NCBI RefSeq assembly: GCF_008831285.2
Contig: NC_045140.1
Location: 23,268,131-23,332,130, forward strand
Direction: 5' to 3'
Source: Nymphaea colorata
Lineage: Eukaryota; Streptophyta; Magnoliopsida; Nymphaeales; Nymphaeaceae
Length of the DNA stretch: 64,000 bases
How positions within the stretch are numbered: the stretch's first letter is position 1; each line of letters opens with the position of its first letter. Positions 12,425 to 42,500 of the stretch are shown here, piece by piece. A program made the position numbers and the translations under genes. Under the pieces are notes generated by a model, which made no database searches, was not told the origin of the DNA, and saw nothing but the letters and a program-made list of their open reading frames with translations.

Positions 12425-14219
12425 GAGAGAGAGAAAGAGAGAGATAGTTGGACTATTTATCAGACATTCCTTTAGGAGATGAGGCATGGACTCCTCCTGG
12501 TGCTTCTATGGTCATCATTTCTTGAGATGAAAAAAATATTTCATCAGCATGCCTCCTTTATGGGACGAGGGCCTTGGCATGTATAACCACCTTATTATCT
12601 GCTATCCCTTTTTAATTTACCTGATGTACTGTCGTTCTGATATGCATATGATTGTTTATTGGTTTGAGTCTGTGTTACGATTATCGTGCAATTGGGACTT
12701 TTGTCTAGTGTATTTGACGCTGTGCTAACCAAAGTGACATAATTAGGCAGCCAATGTACAAGATGAGGTTCATGAAGACTAGGAGCAGATGGTTCACACA
12801 TGAGTAAATTAAGGGCAATGTATGATGTCACAGTGAGATACATAGTCCTATGACGAACTTTACTTTTGATCTGGTTGTTTGATCTCAAAACTGTCTTTTG
12901 AAAGCCAATTTTTTGTTTCTTTCAGAGGCGATATTGATCTGGCAGTGCCATGAACTGAATGTTCCACAAATTATTGTCCCATTGCTACTTTTATTTCACA
13001 TATTCCGAAAAATAATTTTTTGTCCGTGATGGATTTGAGTTGGAATTGCCTTCCAGTTCATGCAGTGATGGAAGTTGCGCAACTCTGCAGAGGCTTGGCT
13101 TTTGTTATTTATCTCCCTTTTCTCGTTAGGAATTTATGTTGGATTACAGGTCTTCATTGCTATTTTGTTACTAAATGGTGACTTTTAACCAAATTTTTTG
13201 TTTGCAGATTGCAGTTAAAAGACTGAAGATTTGGAGTGCCAAGGCAGAATTGGAATTCGCTGTTGAGGTTGAGGTTCTTGGTAGGGTGAAGCATACAAAT
13301 TTGCTGAGTTTACGGGGCTACTGTGCTGAAGGACAGGAGCGTTTAATCGTCTATGATTTCATGCCAAATTTGAGTTTGATGTCCCACCTTCATGGGCAAA
13401 ACTCAGCGGAATGCCTCCTCGATTGGGATAAGCGGATGAAGATTGCAATTGGATCAGCTGAAGGAATTGCGTAAGTTTCAATTTTCTATGCCTCTCTCCC
13501 TCTCCCTCTCACCTTTCTCTCATGCATGAGATTAATAAGAGCAATTGCTGAATGAGTATGGAAACTTCCTGTTGAGCAGATATCTTCACCATTTTACGCC
13601 TCATATCATTCACAGAGATATCAAAGCGAGCAACGTACTTTTGGATTCAGATTTCCATTCTCGGGTAGCTGATTTTGGGTTTGCAAAACTTATTCCAGAT
13701 GGTGCATCTCATGTTACAACCCGGGTGAAAGGCACGCTTGGCTACCTTGCTCCAGAGTATGCCATGTTTGGCAAGGCATCTGAGAGCTGTGATGTATATA
13801 GCTTTGGCATTCTCCTGGTTGAAATTGTTAGCGGTAAGAAGCCCATAGAGAAGATCACCATCACAGTGAAACGCTCAATTGTACAGTGGGCATTACCTTT
13901 GGTTTGCGAAAGGAGGTATAAGGAAGTGGCTGACCCAAAGTTGGGCGGAAAATACAATGTTGAAGAACTCAAAAGGGTTGTGCTTGTTGGATTACTATGT
14001 GCACAGGAAAAACCAGAGAAGAGACCTACGATGCCTGAGGTTGTAGAGTTGCTGAAAGGTGACCATAAAGAAAAGGTTTCAAAACTGGAAAAAAACGACC
14101 TGTTTAATCCAGACAAATCAGGAATACCAGATATGGATATGAGCACAGATTCTATATCAGATGAAACCAGATCTACAGATCTGGTGAAAGGAGGCACTAT
14201 GCTTAGAGAGCAATCTTGA
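10074..14219 (+). CDS. PTI1-like receptor-like cytoplasmic kinase (At3g15890 type)
   Basis: Cytoplasmic Ser/Thr kinase of the RLK/Pelle class. Coding exons 10074-10117, 10255-10411, 13208-13470 and 13580-14219 join in phase to 367 aa. The start is the ATG giving MAFCLKFCGGKSSSR, a Cys-containing N-terminus also typical of this family, and the first exon is only 44 nt. Motifs: glycine loop GEGGFGSVYWG (residues 50-60), catalytic Lys71 in IAVK, HRD at 166-168, DFG at 186-188, then GTLGYLAPEYAM. The family signature ELHAATNNFNYDNKLGEG and the long match through CAEGQERLIVYDFMPNLSL place it with Arabidopsis At3g15890. The C-terminal tail after the kinase is Ser/Asp-rich, with no other domain and no signal peptide or membrane segment. 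As an RD kinase with all catalytic residues it should be active. The substrate is unknown. Intron 2 (10412-13207) is 2.8 kb and carries a long microsatellite. Confidence 0.93.
12341..12446. repeat. Compound (TG)n(TA)n(GA)n microsatellite in kinase intron 2
   Basis: (TG)9 at 12341-12358, then a TA run to about 12421, then an interrupted GA run to about 12446. It lies inside the 2.8-kb intron of the PTI1-like kinase gene. Two overlapping ORFs here translate it as Tyr/Ile repeats and are not genes. Confidence 0.95.
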
Positions 14220-16760
14220 TATGAGCGGTAAATCTATCCGTTTTACTTAAAGTATCTGTTGTGACCAGGCTTGGTTGCTTCTTGTTTCCCTTGCTGTTGA
14301 GGGCCCATTGAAATATTTAAGAGGCTTTGTTCGAGGAGCCGGGTATGCCATTTACCAGATGCTTGTTCTTTTGAGGAAGGTTGTGAGCAAAGAAGAAATG
14401 AATCAACTTAAATTGGTGTGAATACATTTATTGTCTATTTTGTGGTGTAGTAAATTGTGTGGATTGCTATCGGGGAAGTTGACTATCGTATCTTTGTAAG
14501 GTCGGAACATGATTTGCAATAATAAAATGTCTCTGAGGCAAAGAGGAATTATATACAGCATTTTAGAAACAATGTCCAAAGTAATGATATGATCTCTGTC
14601 CTTTATTGGCTAAATGTATTTTAATTTGTTTAGAAAAGTTTCATACTTATCTGCTCATTTGAAGATAAGCTCTCATCTCACCAAGTCCAAGCCTCTTCAT
14701 GTTTTGATCTATATTTGGCTTTTCTAACCAGATTCTTGGTGTGTCCATCTCTATACATTACATTATGTCAATTCTGCTTATTTTTTATTTTTACTGGGCG
14801 TACATGTGCCTTTGAGAGAGATTTTTTTTCTTTTCTAGTGCCGTTGCGATGAGAACTTTCCCTTTTCTGTATCTGGAAATCTAAAGTGGATTGACCTTTG
14901 AGTCGTCAAAATCTTTCTGATTCGGTTGTGCCAGCAATTAACGAAAAACATGTCTTGTTAAAAGCACTTTCTCGGAAAGAAATCAAAAACAGCCTCCCAT
15001 CTTTATTAAACAAAAACCTGTACGGCCATAGCAATACAGTACAATTCCGGCGTGGGCTTGGAGGACAACTGATGTTAGTGCACACCTGCGGACATAGAAC
15101 ACTTTGTGTCTGTGTTAGTGTCTTCGTCTTTCATCTCCATAGGAGCCTTTAGTCTAGGGTGTGAATGGTTGGTTGAAATTTCATAGCTCTCTCCAAAAGT
15201 AAGAGTACAAAATAGTGTACATATATGTATCTATAAATGTGTGTGTATGTGAATTAAAATTAGCCGGCTATCTTTGTGGGTAGATGTTTTTTTTATTTTA
15301 CATTGCTAAAAACTGTCGTGAACGGTGTATTTGTGACTCGTTGTTTAACCATGATTTTAAGCAGCAGAATGTACCTTTTGTGATGTTTTTAGCAACACAA
15401 AATAAAAAAATAACTACCTAACCATGGACAACTGCTTTCAAATATATATATATATATATATATATATGAACATTCAGTTTCGCTTTTAAGGACGCGAAGA
15501 ACGAGATGTCGCGTTCTAAGCATACGAAAAACTAAAAGAGAAGACACCGTCGAATGATGTTTGATGAATCCCACATTTGAGTTGTTTGCTGACGGTGAAC
15601 CAAACGCGCTCCTAAAGGTTGTTTGGTCGCACAATGTTGCATTATGTGATGAACCTCCTGTGACGAATGTGTGGATGGTCCGTGCAAACAAATAACATAG
15701 AACACTGTGTTCCGCCACAAGGAAGACTGCATCCCAAAACGCATGGATTCAAGAGAAAAGATGCATGTTTGCTGCCCGCGACACCGTCCCTGGAACAGCA
15801 TGTGCCCCTTCATAGCATCTAAGGAGCATTCTTCTCGTAAGTATTCATGAAGGAACAAACCCGCTTCTTGAAAGCATAAGGTTCTCTCTTGGACTCGTTT
15901 TGGTCATGCATGTTACTTTTGCTAACCCTCAATGTCCTCCGAAAATTGTGATGCTAGGATGAATGCGACGGGGTAACAATTATCACATAATAGAGAAATA
16001 TATACTTTCATGGTTTTATTTGTAAAAAGGAAGGCAATGCACACTCTTTCTCATATTGCTTTGCCGAAGATAGAGATCAATCAACCCTCACTGTTTCAGT
16101 GTCTCTCAACTCAGACATTTTAACCGTCCAAAACATTAAATTTAGGAAAAAAACAAGTTTGAATATGTTCATCCTCATCGAATCCAAATCCAATTTCCAA
16201 CAGTTCTCGATCGCCTCTCTAAAGTGGGACATGGTTTATCTATTCCTCAGCTTGCTAGCGATTCACCAACACTCTTATTTGGTCCTTTAACTTAGGCAAG
16301 CTAGATGTCAAGAATTATACATGGGAGAAGCCTTTGAATATTAGCGGAGTAGAGGCACTGTGGAAAAATGGAGGCATTTCATATTACTTGACAATGACAA
16401 TGACAGTAGTAATGTTGCATCGAAGTTGATTGAATGAATCCATGTCAAATAAATCTTTGTTTTTTTTTTTTTTTTTTTGTCCTGAATATCTGAGGGGGCC
16501 ATGGTAATCTTCTACAAGTTCATAAAAGTTATCATGTGTATATGTGATGCAGTTTTCTATATTCTTATTCACTTTTTTGACCGTTTTATGCTATAGTTTG
16601 TTCATGGTAGAAGAAGACGAGAGAAAAAAAAATGTAAAATATCGTGATTTTAGCGGCCATTTTCACGCGTTTTTTGTATAATCTTAGTCTGATAATTCGG
16701 GACGACAAGGCCTAAGTTGTTTCACGTGCCGACTATATGTGCTTCCGTTGCCGCCTCTTT
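14220..16760. other. Intergenic region between PTI1-like kinase and PRP8
   Basis: Begins with the kinase 3' UTR. It contains an AT microsatellite at 15442-15467, a poly-T run near 16459-16478, and overlapping minus-strand ORFs at 15389-15858 of about 108 codons that match no family I know. The stretch near 15595-15640 contains AGGTTGTTTGGTCGC, a word common near the ends of nonautonomous plant transposons, so it may be repeat-derived. No supported gene. Confidence 0.6.
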
Positions 16761-16765
16761 CCTCC

Positions 16766-16773
16766 TATATAAT
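16766..16773 (+). promoter_or_regulatory. Candidate TATA box of PRP8
   Basis: TATATAAT lies 279 bp upstream of the PRP8 ATG, in a C/T-rich context. This would allow a 5' UTR of roughly 250 bp. Position and sequence are plausible, but no transcript evidence is available. Confidence 0.45.
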
Positions 16774-16864
16774 GCTTTTACCATTTTTGATCGGGCCTGT
16801 TTGGCTTCCGTCCCTCCGTGGACGAAAGAAACCCTCATCGTCTCCACTGTCACTCCTGAAACTA

Positions 16865-16872
16865 AAACCCTA
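16865..16872 (+). promoter_or_regulatory. Telo-box upstream of PRP8 start
   Basis: AAACCCTA, the plant telo-box element found in promoters and leaders of many translation and RNA-processing genes, lies about 180 bp before the PRP8 ATG and about 95 bp after the candidate TATA box. It would fall in the 5' leader. Function is inferred from family knowledge only. Confidence 0.4.
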
Positions 16873-17051
16873 GGGGCACTTAGAGATCCGAACCATAGAG
16901 CTTCCTGCACCGGGTGTGTCTCCGGATCACTCTCTTTTCTCTTAGTTTCAGTCGTCGTGTTAAACCTCCTCTGTGAATTTCGGGAGGCGGAGGCGGTTCT
17001 TGAGCTCGTAGTAGGGGGCCTTCTTTTTTTTTTTTTTTTTTCCTTGCAAAG

Positions 17052-34324
<17,273 letters not shown>

Positions 34325-36526
34325 AAATTGAGGAGTTTTTAACAATTGCGTGTATTGTAGTTCTAATGACACGTATTTTTGTAATTCTGCTGCGCAAGAT
34401 TGCAGCTTCACAAAGAGGAATTTCCCAGCATGTACATATTTTTAAGATGTTGAGCTATTGTAAAATTTAGTCGTACAGGCGAGGTTAATTATTTTGTACC
34501 CTCCGAAATTTCAAATTAGTCAAAGAATTTGCCGTTGGACAATGGAAACGCTGTTCCTCATACCAGGTCAGAGCTGCCTGCACTTCATGTTGGTAGCGCA
34601 CGGATCAACTTTTCGAGATGCGGCTTTTATTGAAACTCCTTGACTCCGGTACCTATTGCGACGGGGAAAACAAAACGGGGACCAAATCAAGCCGGTCAAG
34701 CGTTTGGCTTTTAATTCCGACCCGTCGAGGCTAAGCTGCCCTTGTGGTGGACGTGTACTGTCCGCAAATCTCTTTTTCTTTCCCTTGTCCTTCAAGTTCA
34801 GCACTGCTTGGGGACTAGGTGATCTCTTCAAGTTGAGTGTAGGCGTAAGCGCCTATTGCATCTATTAGACTAAGCCAAACATTTTGAACTTGGATTGTTC
34901 GAACGCCTTTATGAAGTCGGAATCCAACCTCTTTATTAAGTCCAATGCTGTGGTCAAGAACCCCCAAGTTTATTATGTGTTTGCTTGGAGAGGTAGAAAG
35001 AGAACAACGAGAGCATTTTCAAGGATTGTATTTTTAAGTGTGACGGCTTTTGCCATGTATTTTTCGACATTGACTAATTTAGTTCAGGATAGTGATCCTG
35101 GAATTTCCCCATGCTAATCCGCCACCCATGAAGAGCAGTGCGCTTGTCAGTCAATGGTCTGGATATTAGCATATCCATCCACCCCGGCATTCCGTAGTCT
35201 GATTTTAGGTTGGTTCAAGTGCATGAGCGCAGGTGGACTTGGATGTTTTAGAGCTGGATATTCATGGGACATGGCAAGTTAAGAACCAAATTCAAGTCCA
35301 CCTATTAATCTGATCAAATTTTTAGCCGGATCTAACTATTCAGATTTAGGTTCGAGTCTTTAAACAAAAAATCATGCCAATGAAGTGCATAGGAAGAGGT
35401 TTAAGCGTCGGAGGAGGTCATTTGGGTGCTGTAAAAAAGACGGACTGCATAGGAAATGGAGTTTGAATACGAGCTCGACGACGTGTTTTGGCATGAACAG
35501 TGGAAGTTGGTTTGGACCAACTTCAGAAAAGTAACTCGGCCTTTGAGCCATACACCAAGTCCCGAGCCATCTAGTTTCAAAGCTTTGAGATTCTGCAAGG
35601 CGAGCAGATAGTGAGGTTTCTCTTTGAGAGTGGGATGGAGATGGCTTATACATTGTGGCCAACAAAACACAAATTCGTTGCCACTAGGATATTAATGCAG
35701 GCGAGGTTCCCCTTTCCTTACTCCCAAATCTTAATAAATTTATTCATTTGTATGTCCTTCTCTGTTGTCAACACACGCGGACAAAAACTACTTTAGTGAA
35801 ATTAGCATGCATGATTGAATGGGCAGTATTTTAATGCTTTCCTTTTGGAATTTGGGACACTTTTCTTGAGCACACAGCATGCTGCCACTGGTTCTTGGGA
35901 GGAAAGGAACACTCACCACTATTCAATTCCTAAAAGGAAGGCATTCTGGTTGCCTTCATATCTCTCATTTAAAGCGAAAAGTGCATATGCTAATAAGTAG
36001 TACCCTTGCCCTAAAAACTACTCAAAAAAGATCATCAAAAGCATGTTGAGCACTCCCCTTTGTAAGCAGGATGCCAGGGGTTGTTAAGTCATGAACGTTT
36101 TGCTTTTGCATTTACTTTATTTTTTTGCAGCATATTGTTGGAAAAAGTTTTTTGGCTGTGAGAAAAAGGAAATTTATGAAGTGGGTTGGAGCAAAAACGA
36201 CTTGTCTGAACTGACTTTTTCCTTTTGTCAGGCTCTAAATCCACTTCAAGCGTTAGTTTCACTGAGCAAAAGCGAGAAACACCAACATGATTCTTTTTCT
36301 AAAGTTCAGACTTGCATCTTGTTTGTTCTTTTTTGATGTCACTGAATTGGAGAACAGCGGGATGACTATGTTGGCTTTTGACCATTCTCTTTTTGGCTTG
36401 CTTAGAACTAATTCCCGGGCTGGTTTGTCAGTCTCTGCTTTACCTGTTTCCAAATCGAAAAACTTGCCACATGATGATAGTTCTTGTGACAAGTGTTCGA
36501 TCTGTGTATGTGCGTGTCTCCGTGTG

Positions 36527-36528
<2 letters not shown>

Positions 36529-36561
<33 letters not shown>
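36529..36561. repeat. (AG)n microsatellite
   Basis: Uninterrupted AG dinucleotide run of about 33 bp in intergenic DNA. Confidence 0.95.
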
Positions 36562-36567
<6 letters not shown>

Positions 36568-37931
36568 TTACGAAAGGACTACGAGCACAAACATACTGTA
36601 AGTCCACGAAGTTCAGATGTACCTTCGTTTATTAAACGTAACCACATACTGCTTCTATGATTGTTCTGTTCATTGATTGGTCTTGATAACTAAAGTTCAT
36701 TTTTCAGACCAAGGTAAGATTCAAGCAGTTGAAGAATGCTTTCCTCACCGGAAATGAAGGATATCCTTTCACTCTCCCTCTCTCACGCGCACACGCATAC
36801 ACACATGAACGGATAGGCAAGCACACATGCATGCACACACACCCAGATAACAAGAAGGAAATGTAGGTGGGAATGAGAACATGCATGTCCCACTGTCGAC
36901 CCTCAGGACCCATAAATTCGTTGCCTCCTATTGACTTTGTATAATGGGTGCTGGCCTAGGATCTGATGGTGGTGCTGGTGGTGGAGAGAGAGAGGCCCTT
37001 TTGGAAGGAGGCATCTCTCTCTGAAGATGCCAAGATATTGCTGCCAATTCTAAGTGGGTTTAGAGATCAAAAACAAAAAGAAAAATAAAGGTGGGATCAA
37101 CTGCACCATTGAGAGAGAGAGAGAGAGAGGGGAAGAGAATCTGTGTGAATGGGGGAAAACGGCACGCGAATGAGCCACTAAAATCATGAGACGTCGGAGA
37201 AAAGGCATTAAGAAAAGTAAGGAAACAACATGTGAGAGTTGGGGAGGGGAAGAGGGGAGGCCCCCAATGTTGTCCCCTCTCACACGCCCTCCCATGGACC
37301 GCCATCGCCGGTGTCTCCTCAACCCTTCCATTACTTTATTATTGCCATTGCCATTACTTGTATGTGCACGTACTCCGTTTTGGAAACTTACCGATTTTTT
37401 AGTTATTCTTGATGTATGCCACCTTCTTTGGTATAGATATTTGTTCGCATTTTCCTTCTTTATTTGGTTAACTTGCTGACATTCTGCGGCGGTGTCCCCT
37501 ATAACCGTCTCTTTCTCCAAGTAAGGCGAGATAAACGGGCTAAGCTCATAGGAATGTGGGGTTGCATGAAGGAGATAATTATAGCCTTTGTTGGGCATTT
37601 ATGTATACTTATGTATGTATGCATCGGTGTATAGATATGTAACAATGACTTTTAACCAAGTTCTGGCACATAAAGGAACTTGTCGTTGGTTGATCAATCA
37701 AATGGGAAGAGAAAACCACCTAGTTTTTACTGTCCGAAACTTTCAAAATTTTTCTATCTTGCTTTCCATATACTTTACAAATTTTGCTTATTCATAGAAA
37801 TATTGGATGATCCAACAGTATATTTATACGAAATAGAGTTTGCAGAATGCCATTTACACTTAGACGCGGTCCGTGGTCATTAGTACTCTTACACTACTGA
37901 AGAATGCATACATGCACATATATGCATGTAA

Positions 37932-37956
37932 ATGCATGTGCGCACGCGCGCGCACA
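37932..37956. repeat. Alternating purine-pyrimidine tract
   Basis: 25 bp of strict purine/pyrimidine alternation with a CGCGCGCG core, in a wider TG/CA-rich stretch (37900-38120). It is the composition most prone to left-handed DNA. Confidence 0.8.
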
Positions 37957-39322
37957 ACACACATGTGTATATGAAGAGCAGAAGCAAACATTCTCATACA
38001 TATGTATACATGTAAGTTTATGAACATGTGTACCTGCAACATGCATATATGATGCATGTGCGCTTTAATTTAGAGAAATAATAATGTGTACGTGTGTATA
38101 TGTATGTTTGTGTGTGCATGCCCAAGCATGAAAAAAAGTTGGCAACTAGCCATCATTCTACTCACCTCCTCCGCTGACCATCTCCCCTTCCTTCACGCAA
38201 ACCTCTCTCTCCTTCCCTTTAAATCTCTCTAACCCCTGCAAGATGCAGTTCGTCTTCTTGCAGGCTCCCTACTGATCTACTTCGGAGTCCTTGCGGGTTG
38301 TGGTGAATCAACACAGTCAAACTCCTCACAGCCGTCCCTAAAAGCAAGCCAGGTGCATGTCAATCCCTTGGCAGAAGCCCATTTTGCTTCTTTTGTGAAA
38401 AAATAGTGTCAGTTTGATTATTCAGGCGAGTAGGTGACCAATTTCTTGTTCCCAAAATTAAGAAGTTATCTATATTCCACCATATTTGTACGGGGTAGAT
38501 GCTATATTTTGTTTCTCTTGTATGTTGAACAACTACCAACCTCATTAGCCAAGTTATTTTCTCAGTTGTTCTTGAACTCCAAGCTGGAAGGTAGTTGGTA
38601 GGTTGTCCTTAACTGGGAAATAAAGTTTTTTTTGTACAATTCTGTACGCATGTTGATATAATTGATGCCTACTCTTTACCAAATCATAAATTATTATCGT
38701 ATATGGCATACAAATGGCATATCTCATGGTTATTCTATGACGATTTGCCAAATCTTTTCCAGTATATTTTCATCAAGTTCATTGTCTGCTTACTGTATTC
38801 GCAATCTTATCCATCGTCTCGATTGGCCATCTTCCGCAACCGCTGCACTTCTATTTTTCTTCCCGGAGGTCTCTCACCAATTTGTTCGATTTTGATCAGA
38901 CCTCCGTCGATCGGCAGGATCAATATATATCTCTCCCTCATTCTCTCTCTTTCCATCTCTCTCTCTCATTTCCTCCTCCTTTCTCTAATTTGTCTTCTGA
39001 TCACAAAATCTCCGTCGGTTGGTTCTTTGGTAGGCAATATATCCTCGTATAAATAGCAATTTATCACCCTCTACCGGCCGGCCTTCCTCTCTCTCTCTCT
39101 CTCTATATATATATATTTTTAATCTGGTTAACAGGAAAGAAACTCTCGGAAGTAAAGAGAGCGATATTGGTTCGGTTCAATCCGAAGACGGATTTTACGT
39201 TACTGTGGCTCGTAGAAACGATCTCAGATTGAGCCGCGCCAATATCACTACTTCCTGCCATCCAGCGTCTTCTTCTCTCCCAGGTTAAATTGTCCCCTCC
39301 CCTTGAAAAAGTATCAGGCGAA

Positions 39323-39511
39323 ATGGGAGCATTGCGCTACAAGAAGGAGTTCAATCCAGCTAATAGGACGAGGTATGAGATATTATTTTAGATCTAGTCA
39401 TATATTGTTTAATATTCTCATTATTATGGGCGTAGACAATCCTTCCAGATTTCATCGTTGACAGTTTTCTTTGGCTGCAGACATGGCAACGGCATAATTT
39501 ACTTCACGTGA
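39323..39511 (+). CDS. Possible two-exon micro-ORF, 26 aa
   Basis: ATG at 39323 opens MGALRYKKEFNPANRTR, with a GT donor after 39372. An acceptor CTGCAG ends at 39480, and the joined frame continues HGNGIIYFT to a stop at 39511. The putative 108-bp intron has GT and AG borders and the leader is CT-rich. No family is recognised. It may be part of a noncoding RNA or pure chance, so treat it as a hypothesis. Confidence 0.2.
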
Positions 39512-42500
39512 TAGATGAAGAGAAATCTTGTCAGCAAAGGCATAAGAAAGAAGAAGAAAACTTGAACCATTAGAACGGTGGCAGTTCTTGCAGATCGCTC
39601 TACTAGCGTTCTGCGAGAATGACACACTGTGGTTACCAAACAATCGAGCATGAAAATAGGCACGGTACACATACGTGCAAAGGTGAGTGCAGACATGCAG
39701 ATACTTTGTAGAACGGATTTGCAGATGCACACATTTATAAACAGGATTTCTGATGCACGCGCAAATTCAAATGCTTTACTTCTATGCGGCATGTCAGTCA
39801 AAAATCTTTATATACATATGATGCATTGGATTGGGGATGATGAAGATGCTGATGATAATGATCGAGATGATGATATAAGAACAAGATGAAGAAATACTAA
39901 TGCTAATACTAATACTATTACTACTACTACTACCATTGGATATAGCAAAGTTCTTATGATAGTGCATGTACATCGTCGGAGGCATTCCAAATGATTCTTT
40001 TCTGTTCCTCCCGTTACGGGCACCGCAATTAATGGTATGAGAAACAAGTATGCCAATGGTGCATCACATTTGAAGCAAATGGTGGTGACCTTTGGTAGAA
40101 ACGATGCTCAATCACTAAAGCAATTGTTGGTACCTTTGGTTCTTGTTGCTGTGGAACCGTTTCAAATAAAAGTTGCACCTGACACATGCTTCAAGATTTA
40201 AGTATACGAACTTCTTCCGTATTAATTTTCAGGTCGATAGAGAAAGAGATAGAGCGAGCAGAGAGAGAAAGGGAGGGAGAATACATTTTTGCTTCCTCTT
40301 GATTTTGAGGCATTTTACTTCGAGAACAATTTACGATGTTCATGATATTTTGTGTACGTAATATTCTCAGACAATTACTTGTTTTCATTTCGGCATATGT
40401 TTTAGACGATCGTTGGCCTACTACTGCGCTTTTGTGTCATCTTCCAATACTAGTACTTAGAACCTCTGACTAAGATTCACATACAGGAAATAAATACCTT
40501 GATTGGATCTATATTCATGACTTAGAATTCTTAGAAATACATAAAATATAAAGCAATGAACTTCATAGCAGATGGCGCAAGAAAGTTAGACGTTGTCACA
40601 GACTCACAAGTACTTCTAGCAGGATTACTTCATGCGTTGATCATTTTAAATCGAACTCGATCTTCATTTTTACCTTCTCTGAGGGACTCTCGATCCTCAG
40701 TTGACAGAGAGGTGCTTGCTGTAACTGAAATGCTAGACTCTTTCCACTTGGAAAATGCTGGAACCCAATTTTGATAATTTCGTATGAGCAGGCTCCATGT
40801 CATCGTCTGAAAAAACTTTGTATCCAAATTTTGGAAGTACTTTTGGTAATTAATAAAGTTTGCTGCTTCAGTTTCTCAAACTTGACTTCTGTTCGTTCGA
40901 CGATGTTGAAATCAAATTAAACAACTAAAAGGTTTGGTCCATTTATTATGTTGTAGCTTTTACTGTTGTTTATTTTTGTTATTGAGATTTTTTACCATAG
41001 ATTGTGATTGCTTTTCACATGTAACGAAATTTTCTCTCGTATGTAACTAGCTTGCAGAATTTGAGGCTTTGATCCAAATAAAAACTGTTGGTGGAAAGAG
41101 CTTTAATAGACACCGGCCATGGAGATGCATCCCTTGTATGCTTTTCATCTTGAAGGTCTTCAACTCCAACGACCAGCTGGGTGTACGGGGATATTGTCAT
41201 CAAGCTTATGTCTGTAGTAAGTTTGTAAACATATTAAAATTGTACAAATTTTAGTTCTCACATTTTTAATAATATTTTTGTTCTCATGTCAATCAGCTGT
41301 AAGAGAGTGCATGTACCTATATCTACGTGCGAACACACAATAGAGAGCGAGAGAGAGTACAAAGTATATCCAGCGCTAAATTTGTGCCTCATATAATGGC
41401 AGAACAGAAGAGCCGGTTGTTGAATTCTAAACCTTCTTTAGTTTAGGGTCATAATATAACCTCAAAAATTCCGCTCATCGTGGAAGATATTATTGTAATT
41501 GACTTTTGACTTAAGTGTTCATCTATAACCCATAATAATTAAAGAAGCTTCCCAGTAAGCCAGCGTGCTTAAGTTGGAGATCTCAATATCCTCTACCTGG
41601 ACCTGCTTTGCTAATTGATTGTGCCAAAGAGTTATATATTGTGTATCATACAATTTGTGAATACAAATGCATGGTAATAGTTTTAGTAAACATACCTTAT
41701 GCAATATTTGAAGTAAAAAAACATTAAAGATTCCTTCGATCAAAATCTAAATATGAACGGTAAAATGGACAACATTTCTTCCGAACAATAAATTGGGCCA
41801 TAGCTGATAGACATGGCAGAACTCGATCCAGGAAAAGAGGTGGGAGATCACTAAATTTATGTTTTCTTAATAATAACCGCAATAAATAATTTTTTGTGTT
41901 AAAGATCTAACTTTTTGGTTTATTGGAAATCTAAAAATCGATGCCATTGTTCTTTGCCTTGAGAAAATCCTTTTCCACAACCAGTGGATCCCGCTTCATT
42001 TGGCTGGCAGCCTTCGTGAGCAATAGCATGCTACATCCCTCATCACCAACTCCATGTACCCCTAAGCAAATAAAGCAGAGATCCTTAACACAACCAGTGC
42101 ATCGCTTCATGTGGCTGTTTTTCTTATTGTAGTATCCAAATAAATATAATTCTTGGTAGACAGAATATCCGTATTGAAGACCAATGTTCTAAAAAAGGCA
42201 GAAAGGCAGAGAACATCGTTCTGGCCTTTGCGGGCCCGAGGCTTTTTTTAAGTTTTACGTACTCTTGTGGAGGTAAGCACAGGGAGAATTTAGTTCAGTG
42301 CGGCTAAGTCTCCTATCAGATGAACAGTTCCTTTTCAAAGTTTTACACTTGTTGAGGAGGTCACGGGGGTGAATTATTTATTGGTAGGTACAACAAACGA
42401 TTGATTCCGTTGCTGCCAACCTCATCATCATCCAAGTGAAAACGAAAGTGCTCTCCATAAAGTTTGGCAGAAATAGTGCTTAAACATCCCCCACGCTTCA

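Noticed and set aside
12261-12482. Two overlapping ORFs with long Tyr-Ile repeats
   Set aside because: They are direct translation of the (TG)n(TA)n microsatellite inside an intron.
37050-37598. 182-codon minus-strand ORF and overlapping frames
   Set aside because: Driven by GA/CT simple repeats and CT-rich DNA. The translation is compositionally biased and unrecognised.
40556-40774. 72-codon ORF with VVTDSQVLLAGL, faintly like an RNase H domain of a LINE
   Set aside because: The match is a few residues only, with no neighbouring RT or other LINE domain.
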